Positions 26,274 through 35,640 of a stretch of DNA of 64,000 bases are shown piece by piece. The stretch comes from Methylotenera sp. GTDB lineage: Bacteria; Pseudomonadota; Gammaproteobacteria; Burkholderiales; Methylophilaceae. Where the stretch lies: the NCBI RefSeq assembly GCF_029946165.1, contig NZ_JAQSDZ010000022.1, positions 62,001 to 126,000 of the forward strand, written 5' to 3'. The position numbers were made by a program, and so were the translations under genes. Below the pieces are notes generated by a model, which worked only from the letters and a program-made list of their open reading frames with translations, did no database searches and was not told where the DNA came from. Every line of letters starts with the position of its first letter. The first letter of the stretch is position 1.

Positions 26274-27190
26274 AGGGAGTTCCTTTTTAAATCAAGCATT
26301 TAGAAAAGTTGAAAGTAATTACACTTACCCTATACCTCTTACTGATAGGTTAGCAGCTTATTTTAAAAGTAAAAATAGTCCGTATAGACTAATCTTTATG
26401 ACGCCGATAAAGCCTCCATCATATTTTTCATAAAAATATAACCGAGCTAATTCTTAGATATTACTAGGTCATTCAACCCTTATTTTTATGCAAAATCTGC
26501 ATGGATCACGTAGATAGAGAGTGGAAATTAAGTATATTGACTACTTCTCGAGCTCTACTTTAAGAGGTCGCCTGAGGAAATTATATAGATAGCAGCTTTG
26601 GCCCGAGGTGGATTTATATTATTGATACCAACTCACATTTTCTACACATTACCAACCGCATAGCTATTGTAATACATGCAACTATGTTCCAGCATGCACA
26701 TATATATCGTTAACTATGCAAGCGAAGCTCGTTATACCGTCTTTCAGTAGTGCAGCACGCCAATGTTTTAGTATTCACTTGGATAATCGAATTACCGTGA
26801 TAACTAAACACATGCGTTGGATGCTTGCCGATCTGTTCACGAATGACATTCACAGCATTACACTCAACGGAAACGCAATTGCTTTTCTTGCTTTTGCTTG
26901 ATCTTGGTGAAAGAACGACTTTCTACTCAATAAACCTAGGGATTTGGTAGAGAAAAGAGGTAGTGAAACAGTCCATCCAGATTTACCATTAATTGAGGCC
27001 AGATCCAAGCTAAAAAGTAGGTTTGCCTTATTCATATTAGAAATACGCTTCTACAGCGAGTGACTGGTTGGATGTGAACCACTATATCTTTTAAGTATAG
27101 ATCAGATATTGGGCAGATATTGGAATGAAAACTTTTTCACTAAGCTTTAGCTATGAAGAGGTTGACAAGCACGGCTGAGAGTAGGAGCTC
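26274..27190. other. Long intergenic region without convincing genes
   Basis: The 917 bases between the PEP-CTERM gene and the outer-membrane factor gene contain only short overlapping open frames of about 61 codons on both strands, without ribosome sites or recognisable similarity. The sequence is AT-rich and mostly promoter-like or decayed. I see no clear repeat or RNA gene. Confidence 0.5.
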
Positions 27191-28987
27191 CTAGTTAAAA
27201 TCTAACTTGCTATAACCAAGCAATGTACCAGTTGCATATGCTGTATCAACTAATGAAATTTGATATTCTCCAATCGCGTGAACTTCCTTAATTTGGGCTT
27301 CTCCCAAACGAGTGAGCGTTTCTAGCACCTCTGTCATCGTGCGCAGCCCTTCATTAAACTGTTTAAGTTCAGCTTCATAGTTTAAGCCAGCAATCAGTAC
27401 TTGTTGCCTTGCTGCAATTATCCGTTGCCAGTTTTGGTCAACATAATCAAGTGCATCATAAATTTCTTTTTTTACTGTCAATACTTGCAGTGTTTTAGTA
27501 GCAAGTTTTTGATTGCGCTGTTGTATAGAACTCTCAAGCCTAGCTTTACTGGCTTCGTTGGTCAATGGCATTTCAAATTTTAGCCCTACAGACCAATCTT
27601 TAAATTGCCCATCCAACACGTTTCGGTAACTATTACCAAAGCTATTATTAGTATTGGATAATGCGCCATATTGATAATCAATGGTGAAAATCGGCAAGGT
27701 TTGATTTTCAAGATAATCAATTTTAGTAAGATCGGCAGCGATTTTAAGCTCTTGTTCTAAAAGTTCCACTCGCCCAGAAAGTGCGTCGTTAAGTAATTTA
27801 CTTCGATTAAATTCATATTTGACAAGGTTAGGTGAGGTATTTGGAATGAGAGGGTCAGCCATGTAATTCGTGTCTATATCGTTCATATAAAACCGTATTT
27901 GGCGCTCCGCTAATTTAAGATTAGTTTCTGCCACGATTAGGCTATCCATTCGGTCAGCAACACCAATTTCAGCGCGGTTGATTTCAACCCTGGGACTTAT
28001 CCCTTCTTGGACACGATGTTTAACCATGGCTAAGTTTTGGTTAGCATATTCAAACTGCTGACGCCTCACATCCAACTGCCCCCAGGCTTCATACAAAGCC
28101 CAATAGGCTTTATCAACAGTCGCAATAATGCGTATGGACTGCAACCGGGTTTTAAGCTCTACAGCCTGTTGTGAGAACTCTGCAACGCGAATACTAGCCT
28201 CGTTTACACCTAAACCAGCGTTTCTGAGCAAGGGCTGACTAATTGAAAAGCGGAGAGCACTGCGGTATTCATCACTTTTAAACTTTCCATTACTCACTTT
28301 GTTCTCTAGCGGAGAACTCAATGTAACAAAGCCACCAGAGCGCAAAGGGACTTTGATGCCTGCTTCGAGCTGAAATGTGTTTACATCTTTTTCCAAATTG
28401 CTAAGTTTAACTTCTTGGTCATTAAGCGAAGGATTGTCAGATGTAAATTTCACTTTATCGCTTGAAGCTTTAGGTGCGTCTAATTGGGCATATTTAGCGT
28501 AGGCAAACAATATGTTGTCGAATTTAGCTTGCTCCTCACGGACATCCGCTGCGGCTATGAGTGGATCAATACGAATTACTTTGATTAATAAGTTATTTTT
28601 TAACGCTCTTATCCGAGCATCTGCAATACTTATTTGGTTTGAAGATTGGTTATCGGAGTTTTGTCTTAGTCTGTTTGATGGATCAGACTCATCAAAAGCT
28701 TCCAGTGCCTTTTGGATATCAATTTTTAATGGTTTCGTTTCTTTCTTGTTTCGGTCTGAATTGTAATCGTCAACGGCATCTTTAAGAGTCTTAGGTGGCT
28801 TAAGTGTGTATAAGTCTAAAGAGAGACTCTCCTCTGCTCCTAGTCGTTGCTCTGCTTGATTTACAATTACCTTGGCATTCTCCTCTGCATAAAGCAACTC
28901 AGACAGTGTGAATAAATTAAAAAAAAGAAACGAAACAAGAATCCCTGTTACCTTCTTTTGATTAAGCCTTTTAGGATGCAAACTCAT
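27191..28987 (-). CDS. TolC-family outer-membrane efflux protein
   Basis: A 598-residue protein with an N-terminal signal-like segment (VTGILVSFLFFNLFTLSELLYAEE). A pro-rich/charged linker to about residue 120 follows, then the two-repeat helical TolC body (e.g. ISQPLLRNAGLGVNEASIRV and QLDVRRQQFEYANQNLAMVKHR). It forms the outer-membrane channel for the inner-membrane ABC exporter and adaptor encoded just upstream; its start overlaps the adaptor stop by 4 nt, so the three are one operon. The secreted substrate is unknown. Confidence 0.88.
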   Translation of the reverse strand: MSLHPKRLNQKKVTGILVSFLFFNLFTLSELLYAEENAKVIVNQAEQRLGAEESLSLDLYTLKPPKTLKDAVDDYNSDRNKKETKPLKIDIQKALEAFDESDPSNRLRQNSDNQSSNQISIADARIRALKNNLLIKVIRIDPLIAAADVREEQAKFDNILFAYAKYAQLDAPKASSDKVKFTSDNPSLNDQEVKLSNLEKDVNTFQLEAGIKVPLRSGGFVTLSSPLENKVSNGKFKSDEYRSALRFSISQPLLRNAGLGVNEASIRVAEFSQQAVELKTRLQSIRIIATVDKAYWALYEAWGQLDVRRQQFEYANQNLAMVKHRVQEGISPRVEINRAEIGVADRMDSLIVAETNLKLAERQIRFYMNDIDTNYMADPLIPNTSPNLVKYEFNRSKLLNDALSGRVELLEQELKIAADLTKIDYLENQTLPIFTIDYQYGALSNTNNSFGNSYRNVLDGQFKDWSVGLKFEMPLTNEASKARLESSIQQRNQKLATKTLQVLTVKKEIYDALDYVDQNWQRIIAARQQVLIAGLNYEAELKQFNEGLRTMTEVLETLTRLGEAQIKEVHAIGEYQISLVDTAYATGTLLGYSKLDFN

Positions 28988-30303
28988 TTGGTTTTGCTTG
29001 AGATTTCTTCATTAAGATAGGATTGCAGCTCAGGAATGCGAGGAGGGAAACCATTGAGCTGGCGCCATATCTCATAACCAATCGTTACATTTTCCAATAA
29101 AATCCAGCCTTTAGCGCTAACGCCCTGCCGTATAAATCTTTCCGAAGGCCAACTCGGATAATCACTATGAGGAATCACCATGACACGAAAACTCCCCTTC
29201 CCGTTATCAGTAGGATCGATAAACGATACTTTTCCAACAAAGGTGCCTATTCCCACCTTAGCCCAACCAGGCACCTGAATTGCAGGCCAGCCCTCAAATT
29301 CAACTCTGACCATGCTGTCTTTAGTAATGAGGGATGCGTCACGACCATTTACCCAAAGCTCGATAGCTCTTTCCTTGGTGTCAGGTAAAATGACCAGTAA
29401 TGGTTCTCCTTGAGAAATCATTTGGGATTGCGAGTTAACTGGCAACCTGAATATGGTGCCAGCGCGCGGCGCAATTATCTTTTGCATATTTTGCCGAGAT
29501 AAATTAATTTCAGAAGCAGTGAGGCCGTTCTGACTATCCGCCAGCTCTCCCTTTATCTTATTAATTACAGCAGCGCTAGAATCAATTGATGCTTGAGTAT
29601 CAGCGCCTATTTGCTGAATTTCGGCTTGTGCGGAATTTGCCTCTGCTTTAGCAGAGTTTTGTTGTGCTTGTGCACTTGTGAAGTTCCTATTTGCAATAAT
29701 CAAATCTCGTTGAGAGATTTCAAGATCCCGCTGGGATACTAATCCTTCCGCAAATAAACGTTGCATACGATTATTTTGAAACTCGGCAGCGTCTGCAGTT
29801 GCTTTGGCTGAGCTAATTGCTTCAGTCGCTGAGATTATTTTCTGTTGAGCGACATCTAGCTTGAATCGTGCAGCGGATATTTTTGCATCACGCGATGAAA
29901 TAAAATTAAGTTGCTGAACTTGATAAGACTTTAACTCATCTTGTTTTGCCATTAGCTTGGTTTCAAGATTGCTTTTTTGACTTTCTAATCTATCTTTGAA
30001 CCTAGGATCAATATCACTGATTTCAACTAAAACATCTCCCTCTTTAACATTGCTACCCTCCTGCACGTGCCATTTGCTGATCACACCATTCAAAGGAGCA
30101 TCTATAGTTTGTACCCTTTCAGAGGGAGAAAATGCTGTTACTTTCCCACTGGCAGTGACATTTTGTTGCCAAGGCAGAAACAAGGCCATTAAAGGCAGTA
30201 CAAAGAAGACTAATCCCAAAATTTTTACGCAACGTACAACATATCTTGGGGTTTCGGAAGACACCAACGCATCGATTTGCTTGTTATTTTCCCAATTCAC
30301 TCG
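28984..30303 (-). CDS. HlyD-family membrane-fusion (adaptor) protein
   Basis: About 439 residues from a GTG start with GGGGA five nt upstream; ATGs at 30312 and 30363 are alternatives. One N-terminal membrane helix (ILGLVFFVLPLMALFLPW) is followed by a biotinyl-lipoyl-like segment (GVISKWHVQEGSNVKEGDVL). A long coiled coil then runs to about residue 260, and a beta-barrel domain with GEPLLVILPD follows. It bridges the ABC exporter to the TolC-like channel. Its start overlaps the ABC gene's end. Confidence 0.9.
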   Translation of the reverse strand, partial: RVNWENNKQIDALVSSETPRYVVRCVKILGLVFFVLPLMALFLPWQQNVTASGKVTAFSPSERVQTIDAPLNGVISKWHVQEGSNVKEGDVLVEISDIDPRFKDRLESQKSNLETKLMAKQDELKSYQVQQLNFISSRDAKISAARFKLDVAQQKIISATEAISSAKATADAAEFQNNRMQRLFAEGLVSQRDLEISQRDLIIANRNFTSAQAQQNSAKAEANSAQAEIQQIGADTQASIDSSAAVINKIKGELADSQNGLTASEINLSRQNMQKIIAPRAGTIFRLPVNSQSQMISQGEPLLVILPDTKERAIELWVNGRDASLITKDSMVRVEFEGWPAIQVPGWAKVGIGTFVGKVSFIDPTDNGKGSFRVMVIPHSDYPSWPSERFIRQGVSAKGWILLENVTIGYEIWRQLNGFPPRIPELQSYLNEEISSKTK

Positions 30304-31957
30304 CGTCCCCATTCTGCAGAGTAAGTGCAATTGTACGATTGAATTGATTGGCAATATCTTCAAAACGAGTCGTCACCAGAAGCATCCACTCTGATTTATG
30401 CAATTCAAGAAGATTTAGCACTGACCTGAGTTCGGTATTTGTTAAGTTGTCTAAAAGACCATCTATTATCAACAGCTTAGGTTTACCAACAATCGCTCTA
30501 GCCAACATTAAGCGTTGTAATTGAGCAGTGGATAAAGGGGCACCAAAGGCAGTTAATTGTGTATCTAGGCCTTTTTCTAAACTCGTAAAATATGTATGTA
30601 AGCCTAACTCTCTCAAGACTAAATTAACGTCACTTAAATTTATATTTGCACGTTGAAGAACGATGTTCTCTAAAATCGACCCTTCAATCACCTCAACCCT
30701 GCCAGCTATACCTATAGAGTTTCGCAGAATATTTTTATTAAGTTGCCTTAAGTCGTTTCCATCAAATTCGACATGTCCAAAAGATGGCTTTCTGAGACCC
30801 GTTATTAAATCAATCAAAGTTGTTTTACCAACGCCAGATGCGCCGAAAATCGCTAAGTTATCGCCCTTGGAAAGAAGAAATTTTACGTCTTTAATTAAGT
30901 CGGCCCCGTCAGAAAAAGTAAACGAAAGATTGCACGCCTCAATGAAGCTCAGGTTATCATTTGAAACTTTAAATGATCCTAGGGGCTCTTGTGGCAAGTC
31001 GTCAATAAAACCAAGTTTGTCGAGAGCTGCCAACATGTCGTAAAAATCTTCGAGCTTATTAATAAAACGAACGAACGCAGCTAAAACGCCAAAAATGATC
31101 AACTCAGCTGCAACAAACTGGCCTAAATTAATCTGACCTTTAATTACTAACCACCCGCCCTGGGCAAGCATTAATGTTCCCACAATTGCATAAAGAGACA
31201 CTGCACCAATGTTTTGGAAAAGTAAGGTACTGAAATGAATTTGTCTAAATTTTAGATAGTTGCTAGCAAGCTGATTACTAATCGCTCTTTCACGCTCTTG
31301 ACCATTAAAAAATTTGAATACATACAAATTTCTAGCAATAGTCTCGAGCCATTCTGCTGTAGCGTATTTCGATTTTGATTCATCAATAGCTGTATCAACC
31401 CCTTTCTTGCCCAAAACAAAGATGATGAATGCCAACATAGCTAACAGTACCACTATAATAATGGCAAAATATAAACTATAAAAAATCAAAATCACACTGC
31501 CAATTACCCCTTGTAACAAAGCTACTAAACCACTCGTAAGTAACGTTGCCATTGCTTTTTGTAGGGTACTGATATCGAAAAATCGATTCATGAGCTCCAC
31601 TGGGTTGCTATGATCATAGACAGAGGGATCGATGCCTTGTGCATTCTTCGCTACGTTAAGTGAAGTTCTAACAAATAACCTCCTCTGTATTAACTCTACG
31701 ATGTATATCTCAAATACATAAAGAACTCCTGCTAAAACCAGCAAGACAAATAGAATAAATGTCACTGTGAAAAGAGGTTGAAATACGCCTCCCATCGCCA
31801 CAATATTCACCAGCGCTTGAACGGCGATAGGGGTAGCAATGCCAAGAAGCCCATAACCAAAAGTTAAAGCAATCAATAAGTGAATATCTTTTTTCTCGAG
31901 ATCGATAAGTTCAGATAATCTATTAATGGGGGTTTTACCCTTGTTTATTTTTCCCAT
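30284..31957 (-). CDS. ABC exporter with a degenerate ATPase domain
   Basis: A 557-residue fused permease-ATPase. About five to six membrane helices lie in residues 25-300, and the nucleotide-binding domain runs from about 340 to 550. Walker A is normal (GASGVGKTT, about residue 371). Other catalytic elements are altered: the signature reads LSTAQ (about 473), Walker B is LLIIDGLLD with Gly in place of the catalytic Glu, the Q-loop position reads GIAGR without Gln, and the H-loop is LLVTTRF with Thr for His. It has no N-terminal C39 peptidase. First gene of a type I secretion-like operon. It may work as half of a heterodimer with another ABC protein, or be a slow or regulatory transporter. 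Confidence 0.85.
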   Translation of the reverse strand: MGKINKGKTPINRLSELIDLEKKDIHLLIALTFGYGLLGIATPIAVQALVNIVAMGGVFQPLFTVTFILFVLLVLAGVLYVFEIYIVELIQRRLFVRTSLNVAKNAQGIDPSVYDHSNPVELMNRFFDISTLQKAMATLLTSGLVALLQGVIGSVILIFYSLYFAIIIVVLLAMLAFIIFVLGKKGVDTAIDESKSKYATAEWLETIARNLYVFKFFNGQERERAISNQLASNYLKFRQIHFSTLLFQNIGAVSLYAIVGTLMLAQGGWLVIKGQINLGQFVAAELIIFGVLAAFVRFINKLEDFYDMLAALDKLGFIDDLPQEPLGSFKVSNDNLSFIEACNLSFTFSDGADLIKDVKFLLSKGDNLAIFGASGVGKTTLIDLITGLRKPSFGHVEFDGNDLRQLNKNILRNSIGIAGRVEVIEGSILENIVLQRANINLSDVNLVLRELGLHTYFTSLEKGLDTQLTAFGAPLSTAQLQRLMLARAIVGKPKLLIIDGLLDNLTNTELRSVLNLLELHKSEWMLLVTTRFEDIANQFNRTIALTLQNGDASELGK

Positions 31958-32294
31958 TATTTTATTTTATGTGTATATTTCAAAAGAAGATAAATGTTTA
32001 ATGTCATGGGTAAGTAAATGTATCTATTATCTGAAAGAAATTTGAAGAGCACTTTTAAAGTACTGCAGAGGTTACGTCATTCTCATGTAAAGGCTTAATA
32101 ATGTAAATATTTAAATAGTATTTAATCATTCAAATTTATAGAACTAAGTCCTGCCTAAACTATCAATATTTAACTCTTCTGGGCATGCAATTAAAATCGG
32201 TAATTTATCTAAATCAGCTAAATTTTTGCAGGCAATACTGTGTCAATATTTATATAGTAAATACGTATTACTAATTTGCCAATTAAAGCTTAAA
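31958..32294. other. AT-rich intergenic region
   Basis: This is the upstream region of the secretion operon and the downstream region of the metal transporter gene. Nothing beyond AT-rich promoter-like sequence is recognised, and no hairpin terminator is obvious. Confidence 0.4.
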
Positions 32295-32912
32295 TTACCC
32301 TGAGAGCTCAGTCCGTGCATGCATAATCACACTCCCTGCTGATTGCAATGCTAGGCTTGCCATGATAATAGCTACTAACAAATCTGGCCAAGCAGCGCCT
32401 GTGCCAAAAACACCTATTGCAGCAAGAATTACGGCTACATTACCAATAGCATCATTGCGGGTGCAAAGCCAAACACCACGCATATTGCTGTCGCCTTCTC
32501 TATAGGCATAAAGCAATGCGGCTACGGCTAGATTGGCGATTAATGCCACCACACCAATGATCCCCATGGTTTCTGCGCTTGGAACAACGCCATTAATAAA
32601 ATGCCATACTGCACTAACCAGCACCCAAACCCCAAAAGCCGCCATCGATATGGCTTTGATTAATGATGCCTTGGCTCGTATTGTAATCGCCATGCCTAAA
32701 ACCCAAAGGCTTATACCGTAATTAGCGGCATCACCTAGAAAGTCTAAAGAGTCAGCTAACAAAGATACTGAGTTAGCTTTCACCCCTGACACAATTTCAA
32801 CCACAAACATGCTGAAATTGACTATTAAAGCAATCCACAATATTTTACGATAACGTCCGTCGTGACCATTGCCTTGTTTAGGCTCAGTAGGTGAACAACA
32901 ATTTGCGCTCAT
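32295..32912 (-). CDS. Cation diffusion facilitator family metal transporter
   Basis: About 205 residues from MSANCCSPTEPKQ, which has AAGGAAGG upstream; a longer frame start at 32978 lies before the promoter and is rejected. Five to six membrane helices are evident. The metal-site Asp pairs are seen in LLADSLDFLGDAANY and LCTRNDAIGNVAV, the paired D-x3-D pattern of CDF proteins. The short C-terminus ends HARTELSG, so the usual cytosolic dimerisation domain is missing. The N-terminal CC may bind metal. It probably exports a divalent or heavy metal; a MerR-type promoter is directly upstream. Confidence 0.85.
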   Translation of the reverse strand: MSANCCSPTEPKQGNGHDGRYRKILWIALIVNFSMFVVEIVSGVKANSVSLLADSLDFLGDAANYGISLWVLGMAITIRAKASLIKAISMAAFGVWVLVSAVWHFINGVVPSAETMGIIGVVALIANLAVAALLYAYREGDSNMRGVWLCTRNDAIGNVAVILAAIGVFGTGAAWPDLLVAIIMASLALQSAGSVIMHARTELSG

Positions 32913-32942
32913 CAAATATCCTTCCTTAAGTAGAGAGTCATT

Positions 32943-32973
32943 ATCATAATGCCTGTATTGAATATAGGGGCAA
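32943..32973 (-). promoter_or_regulatory. MerR-type promoter with 19-bp spacer and operator dyad
   Basis: On the minus strand TTGCCC (32968-32973) and TATGAT (32943-32948) are separated by 19 nt. The spacer holds the dyad CCTATATT-C-AATACAGG (32952-32968; 7 of 8 pairs symmetric). A 19-bp spacer with a central dyad is the hallmark of metal-responsive MerR-family promoters. No merR gene is adjacent. Confidence 0.6.
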
Positions 32974-33269
32974 GCCAAGTTAGATAAATATACGATTAGC
33001 GCTTAAAGCCATAAGATATGCGGTAATTTTGAAACAATTCGATATTACGAGAAAGTTAACTTAATCAGTAAACCTTACTGTGCCGTGACTGGCTATCGCC
33101 ACTAGATGAATCATTTGTCATCAGCAATTAAGCGGCTGCGTTTCAATCGCAGAGGCTGGGAGTTGCGATGTGTTATTGCATAAATCCAAACGCTATCTGA
33201 ACTTGAATATCGCCCAAAGCAACCATGCAAAGAAGCAGACCAATTAGCATAAGAAAATTTATCGCCAAA

Positions 33270-33986
33270 CTATTTATTTGCCATAGAGCGTATTTCGTTC
33301 ATGGCTTGCGTGGTCCGCTCTGATAGTTTGCGCACTTCAGTGGCTACCACTGCAAAACCTCTGCCAGCTTCCCCTGCGCGAGCGGCTTCAATCGCGGCAT
33401 TAATTGCCAGAATATTAATTTGCATGGCGATTTGATTAATCGTATCCGCCACACTTAATATTTTTCGCATGTTCTCTTCATTGCGAACAACATTCAATTG
33501 ATGAAGCTCTTTGGCGTTTCTCTCATCACTAATATCCCGAATTGCACCTGCGGAACGAAGCGCTATACCAGATGGACTACGAGCGGTGACAGCACGTTCA
33601 CGAAACCACACATAGCCACGATTTGCAGTCTTTAATCGGTACTCAACATTGTAAGGAGTATTTCCACCAGCATCGTTCAAATGCGCACTAAAAGCATCCA
33701 ATGCTTGTTGCTTATCTTCATTATGAATAGCATTCAGCCAACTTTCCCAACCATTAGGAAAATCATCTACTCGCTCATGCCCTAATAACGTTCTAAACTG
33801 CTTAGACCATTCAATTTTGCTGTCTTTATGGTCAGGATCACCATTCACCATATGCAAAACCCAAATGCCTTCAGTAATTGCCTGACCTGCAAGCTCTAAA
33901 TCCTCAAGATTTTTCTTAATAGCAGTTAATTCAGCAGATAGTTTGTCTTGTTTTGCGTCACTGCCATTCATCTCTTTTTGTAACAT
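33270..33986 (-). CDS. Soluble PAS - methyl-accepting (MCP tip) protein
   Basis: A 238-residue protein without membrane segments. A coiled coil (about 8-35) is followed by a PAS fold of type PAS_3 (about 45-155; [12 protein letters not shown] and [13 protein letters not shown]). A very short MCP signalling hairpin fills about 175-238 and holds only the conserved tip ([20 protein letters not shown], then EVRKLSERT). Full MCPs have a far longer coiled coil. It could couple a cytosolic signal to CheA/CheW arrays or act as a decoy. No che genes are nearby. Confidence 0.85.
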   Translation of the reverse strand: MLQKEMNGSDAKQDKLSAELTAIKKNLEDLELAGQAITEGIWVLHMVNGDPDHKDSKIEWSKQFRTLLGHERVDDFPNGWESWLNAIHNEDKQQALDAFSAHLNDAGGNTPYNVEYRLKTANRGYVWFRERAVTARSPSGIALRSAGAIRDISDERNAKELHQLNVVRNEENMRKILSVADTINQIAMQINILAINAAIEAARAGEAGRGFAVVATEVRKLSERTTQAMNEIRSMANK

Positions 33987-34120
33987 TTAATGCTCACAAT
34001 CTTTAAAGTATAAAAGAGATTGTCCTACAAAATGCTTACAAAACTTATACTTCTTAATGAGTATTAAAAGTAAATTCGAAACGAGAAATGCGCAATAGCG
34101 GCTTAAGTTAACCTTTTAAA

Positions 34121-34714
34121 CTATTTGGCTTTAGCTAAAAAGTGAAACTTGATTTGAATTTCATTGGCTACCGTACCAAAGTCTGCCCAAGACCCTTCAC
34201 CAATCGCAAAATCAGCGCGTTTTAGCACAAATGCACCATCGACTAAGCTTTGGGTTCCCGATGCTTGAGGATTAAATGTAAAAGGCGCACTCACCGTCTG
34301 GCTACGTCCTTTAATGGTCATCTTACCCGTCACTTCATATCGATTTGCACCTAATGATTTAAAGCTTGAAGATTCAAATTTTGCATGTGGAAAGGCTTTA
34401 GCATTAAACCACTCCTTGCCAGCAACCTCATCATTCGCTTCATCTGAGCCTGCATCAATACTTGCAAGGTCTATATCTAAAGTGGCTTTTGCTGCGGCAA
34501 GCTTGGCTGGATCAAAACTAAGTTGTGTAGTAAATTTCTTAAAGCTACCGTCGATTGGCACACCCATTTGTTTATAGACAAAACCAAGGCTACTTTTGTC
34601 TTGTTGAATGCTGGTATATTCAACGGCTTGAGCCAAGGACGATATTACCAAACTGCCGATTAAGATAGCCAGAATTTGTGTCATAGTTAGTTTTGTAATT
34701 AGTTTTTTTATCAT
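34121..34714 (-). CDS. YceI-family periplasmic lipid-binding-type protein
   Basis: About 197 residues from MIKKLITKLTMTQIL; the frame also opens from a TTG at 34729. The signal peptide ends near SLAQA-VEYTS. The mature part has YceI features: SSLGFVYKQMGVPIDGSFKKF at the start, DEANDEVAGKEWFNAKAFPH in the middle, and IKGRSQTVSAPFTF. YceI proteins bind isoprenoid or amide lipids in a lipocalin-like barrel. The cytochrome b561 gene ends just upstream, a common pair. Confidence 0.92.
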   Translation of the reverse strand: MIKKLITKLTMTQILAILIGSLVISSLAQAVEYTSIQQDKSSLGFVYKQMGVPIDGSFKKFTTQLSFDPAKLAAAKATLDIDLASIDAGSDEANDEVAGKEWFNAKAFPHAKFESSSFKSLGANRYEVTGKMTIKGRSQTVSAPFTFNPQASGTQSLVDGAFVLKRADFAIGEGSWADFGTVANEIQIKFHFLAKAK

Positions 34715-34729
34715 ATTTTCTTTCGTCAA

Positions 34730-35290
34730 TTAATGTTTACGTTTGGGCAAAATACGCGTCAGTACGTCGTCTTTATCAATAAAATGATGCTTAAATGCTG
34801 CGCCAGCGTGCCCAATTACAATTGCAATCAGCACAAAATTCAACGTTTCATGCACATCTCTTAACAAACTGCCAAGCTCCTTATTTTTAGCCAGCAGGTC
34901 AGGGATAGGAATAAGGCCAAAATAAACCGTTTGAAAACCTTTTGCCGAACTCATCAACCAACCAGTGAGCGGAATCGCAATCATCAACAAATAAAGTAAG
35001 CCATGCCCAATATGCGCCGCTAATTTAACGGATTTAGACATGCTAATTGGCAGTGGAGGTGGGCGATGCGTAAACCTCCACCCCAGCCTTATCATCACGA
35101 GTAAAAATGCCGTCACCCCCGCCCATTTATGCCAAGAAAAGATTTTCAGCTTCCAAGGCGATAAAGGCAAATCATGCATATAAAGACCGACTGCAAATAA
35201 CGAAATAATGAGCAATGCCATCAGCCAATGTAAGCCTATCGCTATTAATGTATAACGGTTATTGAAGTTCAATTGTTGTGAATGCTTCAT
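34730..35290 (-). CDS. cybB: Cytochrome b561
   Basis: A 186-residue, four-helix diheme membrane protein. Likely heme ligands are seen in IGLHWLMALL (His 20), FSWHKWAG, AHIGHGLLYL and VIGHAGAAFKHHF. It transfers electrons from quinol across or within the inner membrane. It is in one operon with yceI, a pairing common in proteobacteria and linked to redox or lipid-quinone handling. Confidence 0.93.
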   Translation of the reverse strand: MKHSQQLNFNNRYTLIAIGLHWLMALLIISLFAVGLYMHDLPLSPWKLKIFSWHKWAGVTAFLLVMIRLGWRFTHRPPPLPISMSKSVKLAAHIGHGLLYLLMIAIPLTGWLMSSAKGFQTVYFGLIPIPDLLAKNKELGSLLRDVHETLNFVLIAIVIGHAGAAFKHHFIDKDDVLTRILPKRKH

Positions 35291-35640
35291 GATTTTATTT
35301 CTATAGATTAGGATAATTAGTATTAAACCACTATAAAATTGGATGTAAAAGTATAAATATTAGCGCTAATTAATCTAGTTTTTAGATAGTTATGACGCGA
35401 AGGGTAATGTGAATTAAGATGAATTTTTTTAGCTTGAGCTCAAATGGATATTTATTAAAAGCGTTAATTTAATAAAAGGAATATTGCTTTAAAGTTCGAT
35501 GAAGCATGTGTAAAAGAGAACTTAACTAGACTTTCTTCTAGCATCAGGGTTGAAACGATTATTTATATCGTAGCGTTCATAATTAAAATTAGGAATTAAA
35601 TGAGCAGAAAATGATCCTAAAGTTAATGCTATTAGAACCA
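35291..35640. other. AT-rich intergenic region
   Basis: About 350 bases between cytochrome b561 (its promoter side) and the 3' end of the acyltransferase gene. No gene, RNA or clear hairpin is seen. Confidence 0.4.

Noticed and set aside
26716-27035. Small genes between the PEP-CTERM gene and the secretion operon
   Set aside because: The frames of about 61 codons on both strands overlap each other, lack ribosome sites and show no recognisable sequence.
30284-31957. Bacteriocin exporter with C39 peptidase
   Set aside because: There is no N-terminal peptidase domain and no small bacteriocin-like gene nearby.
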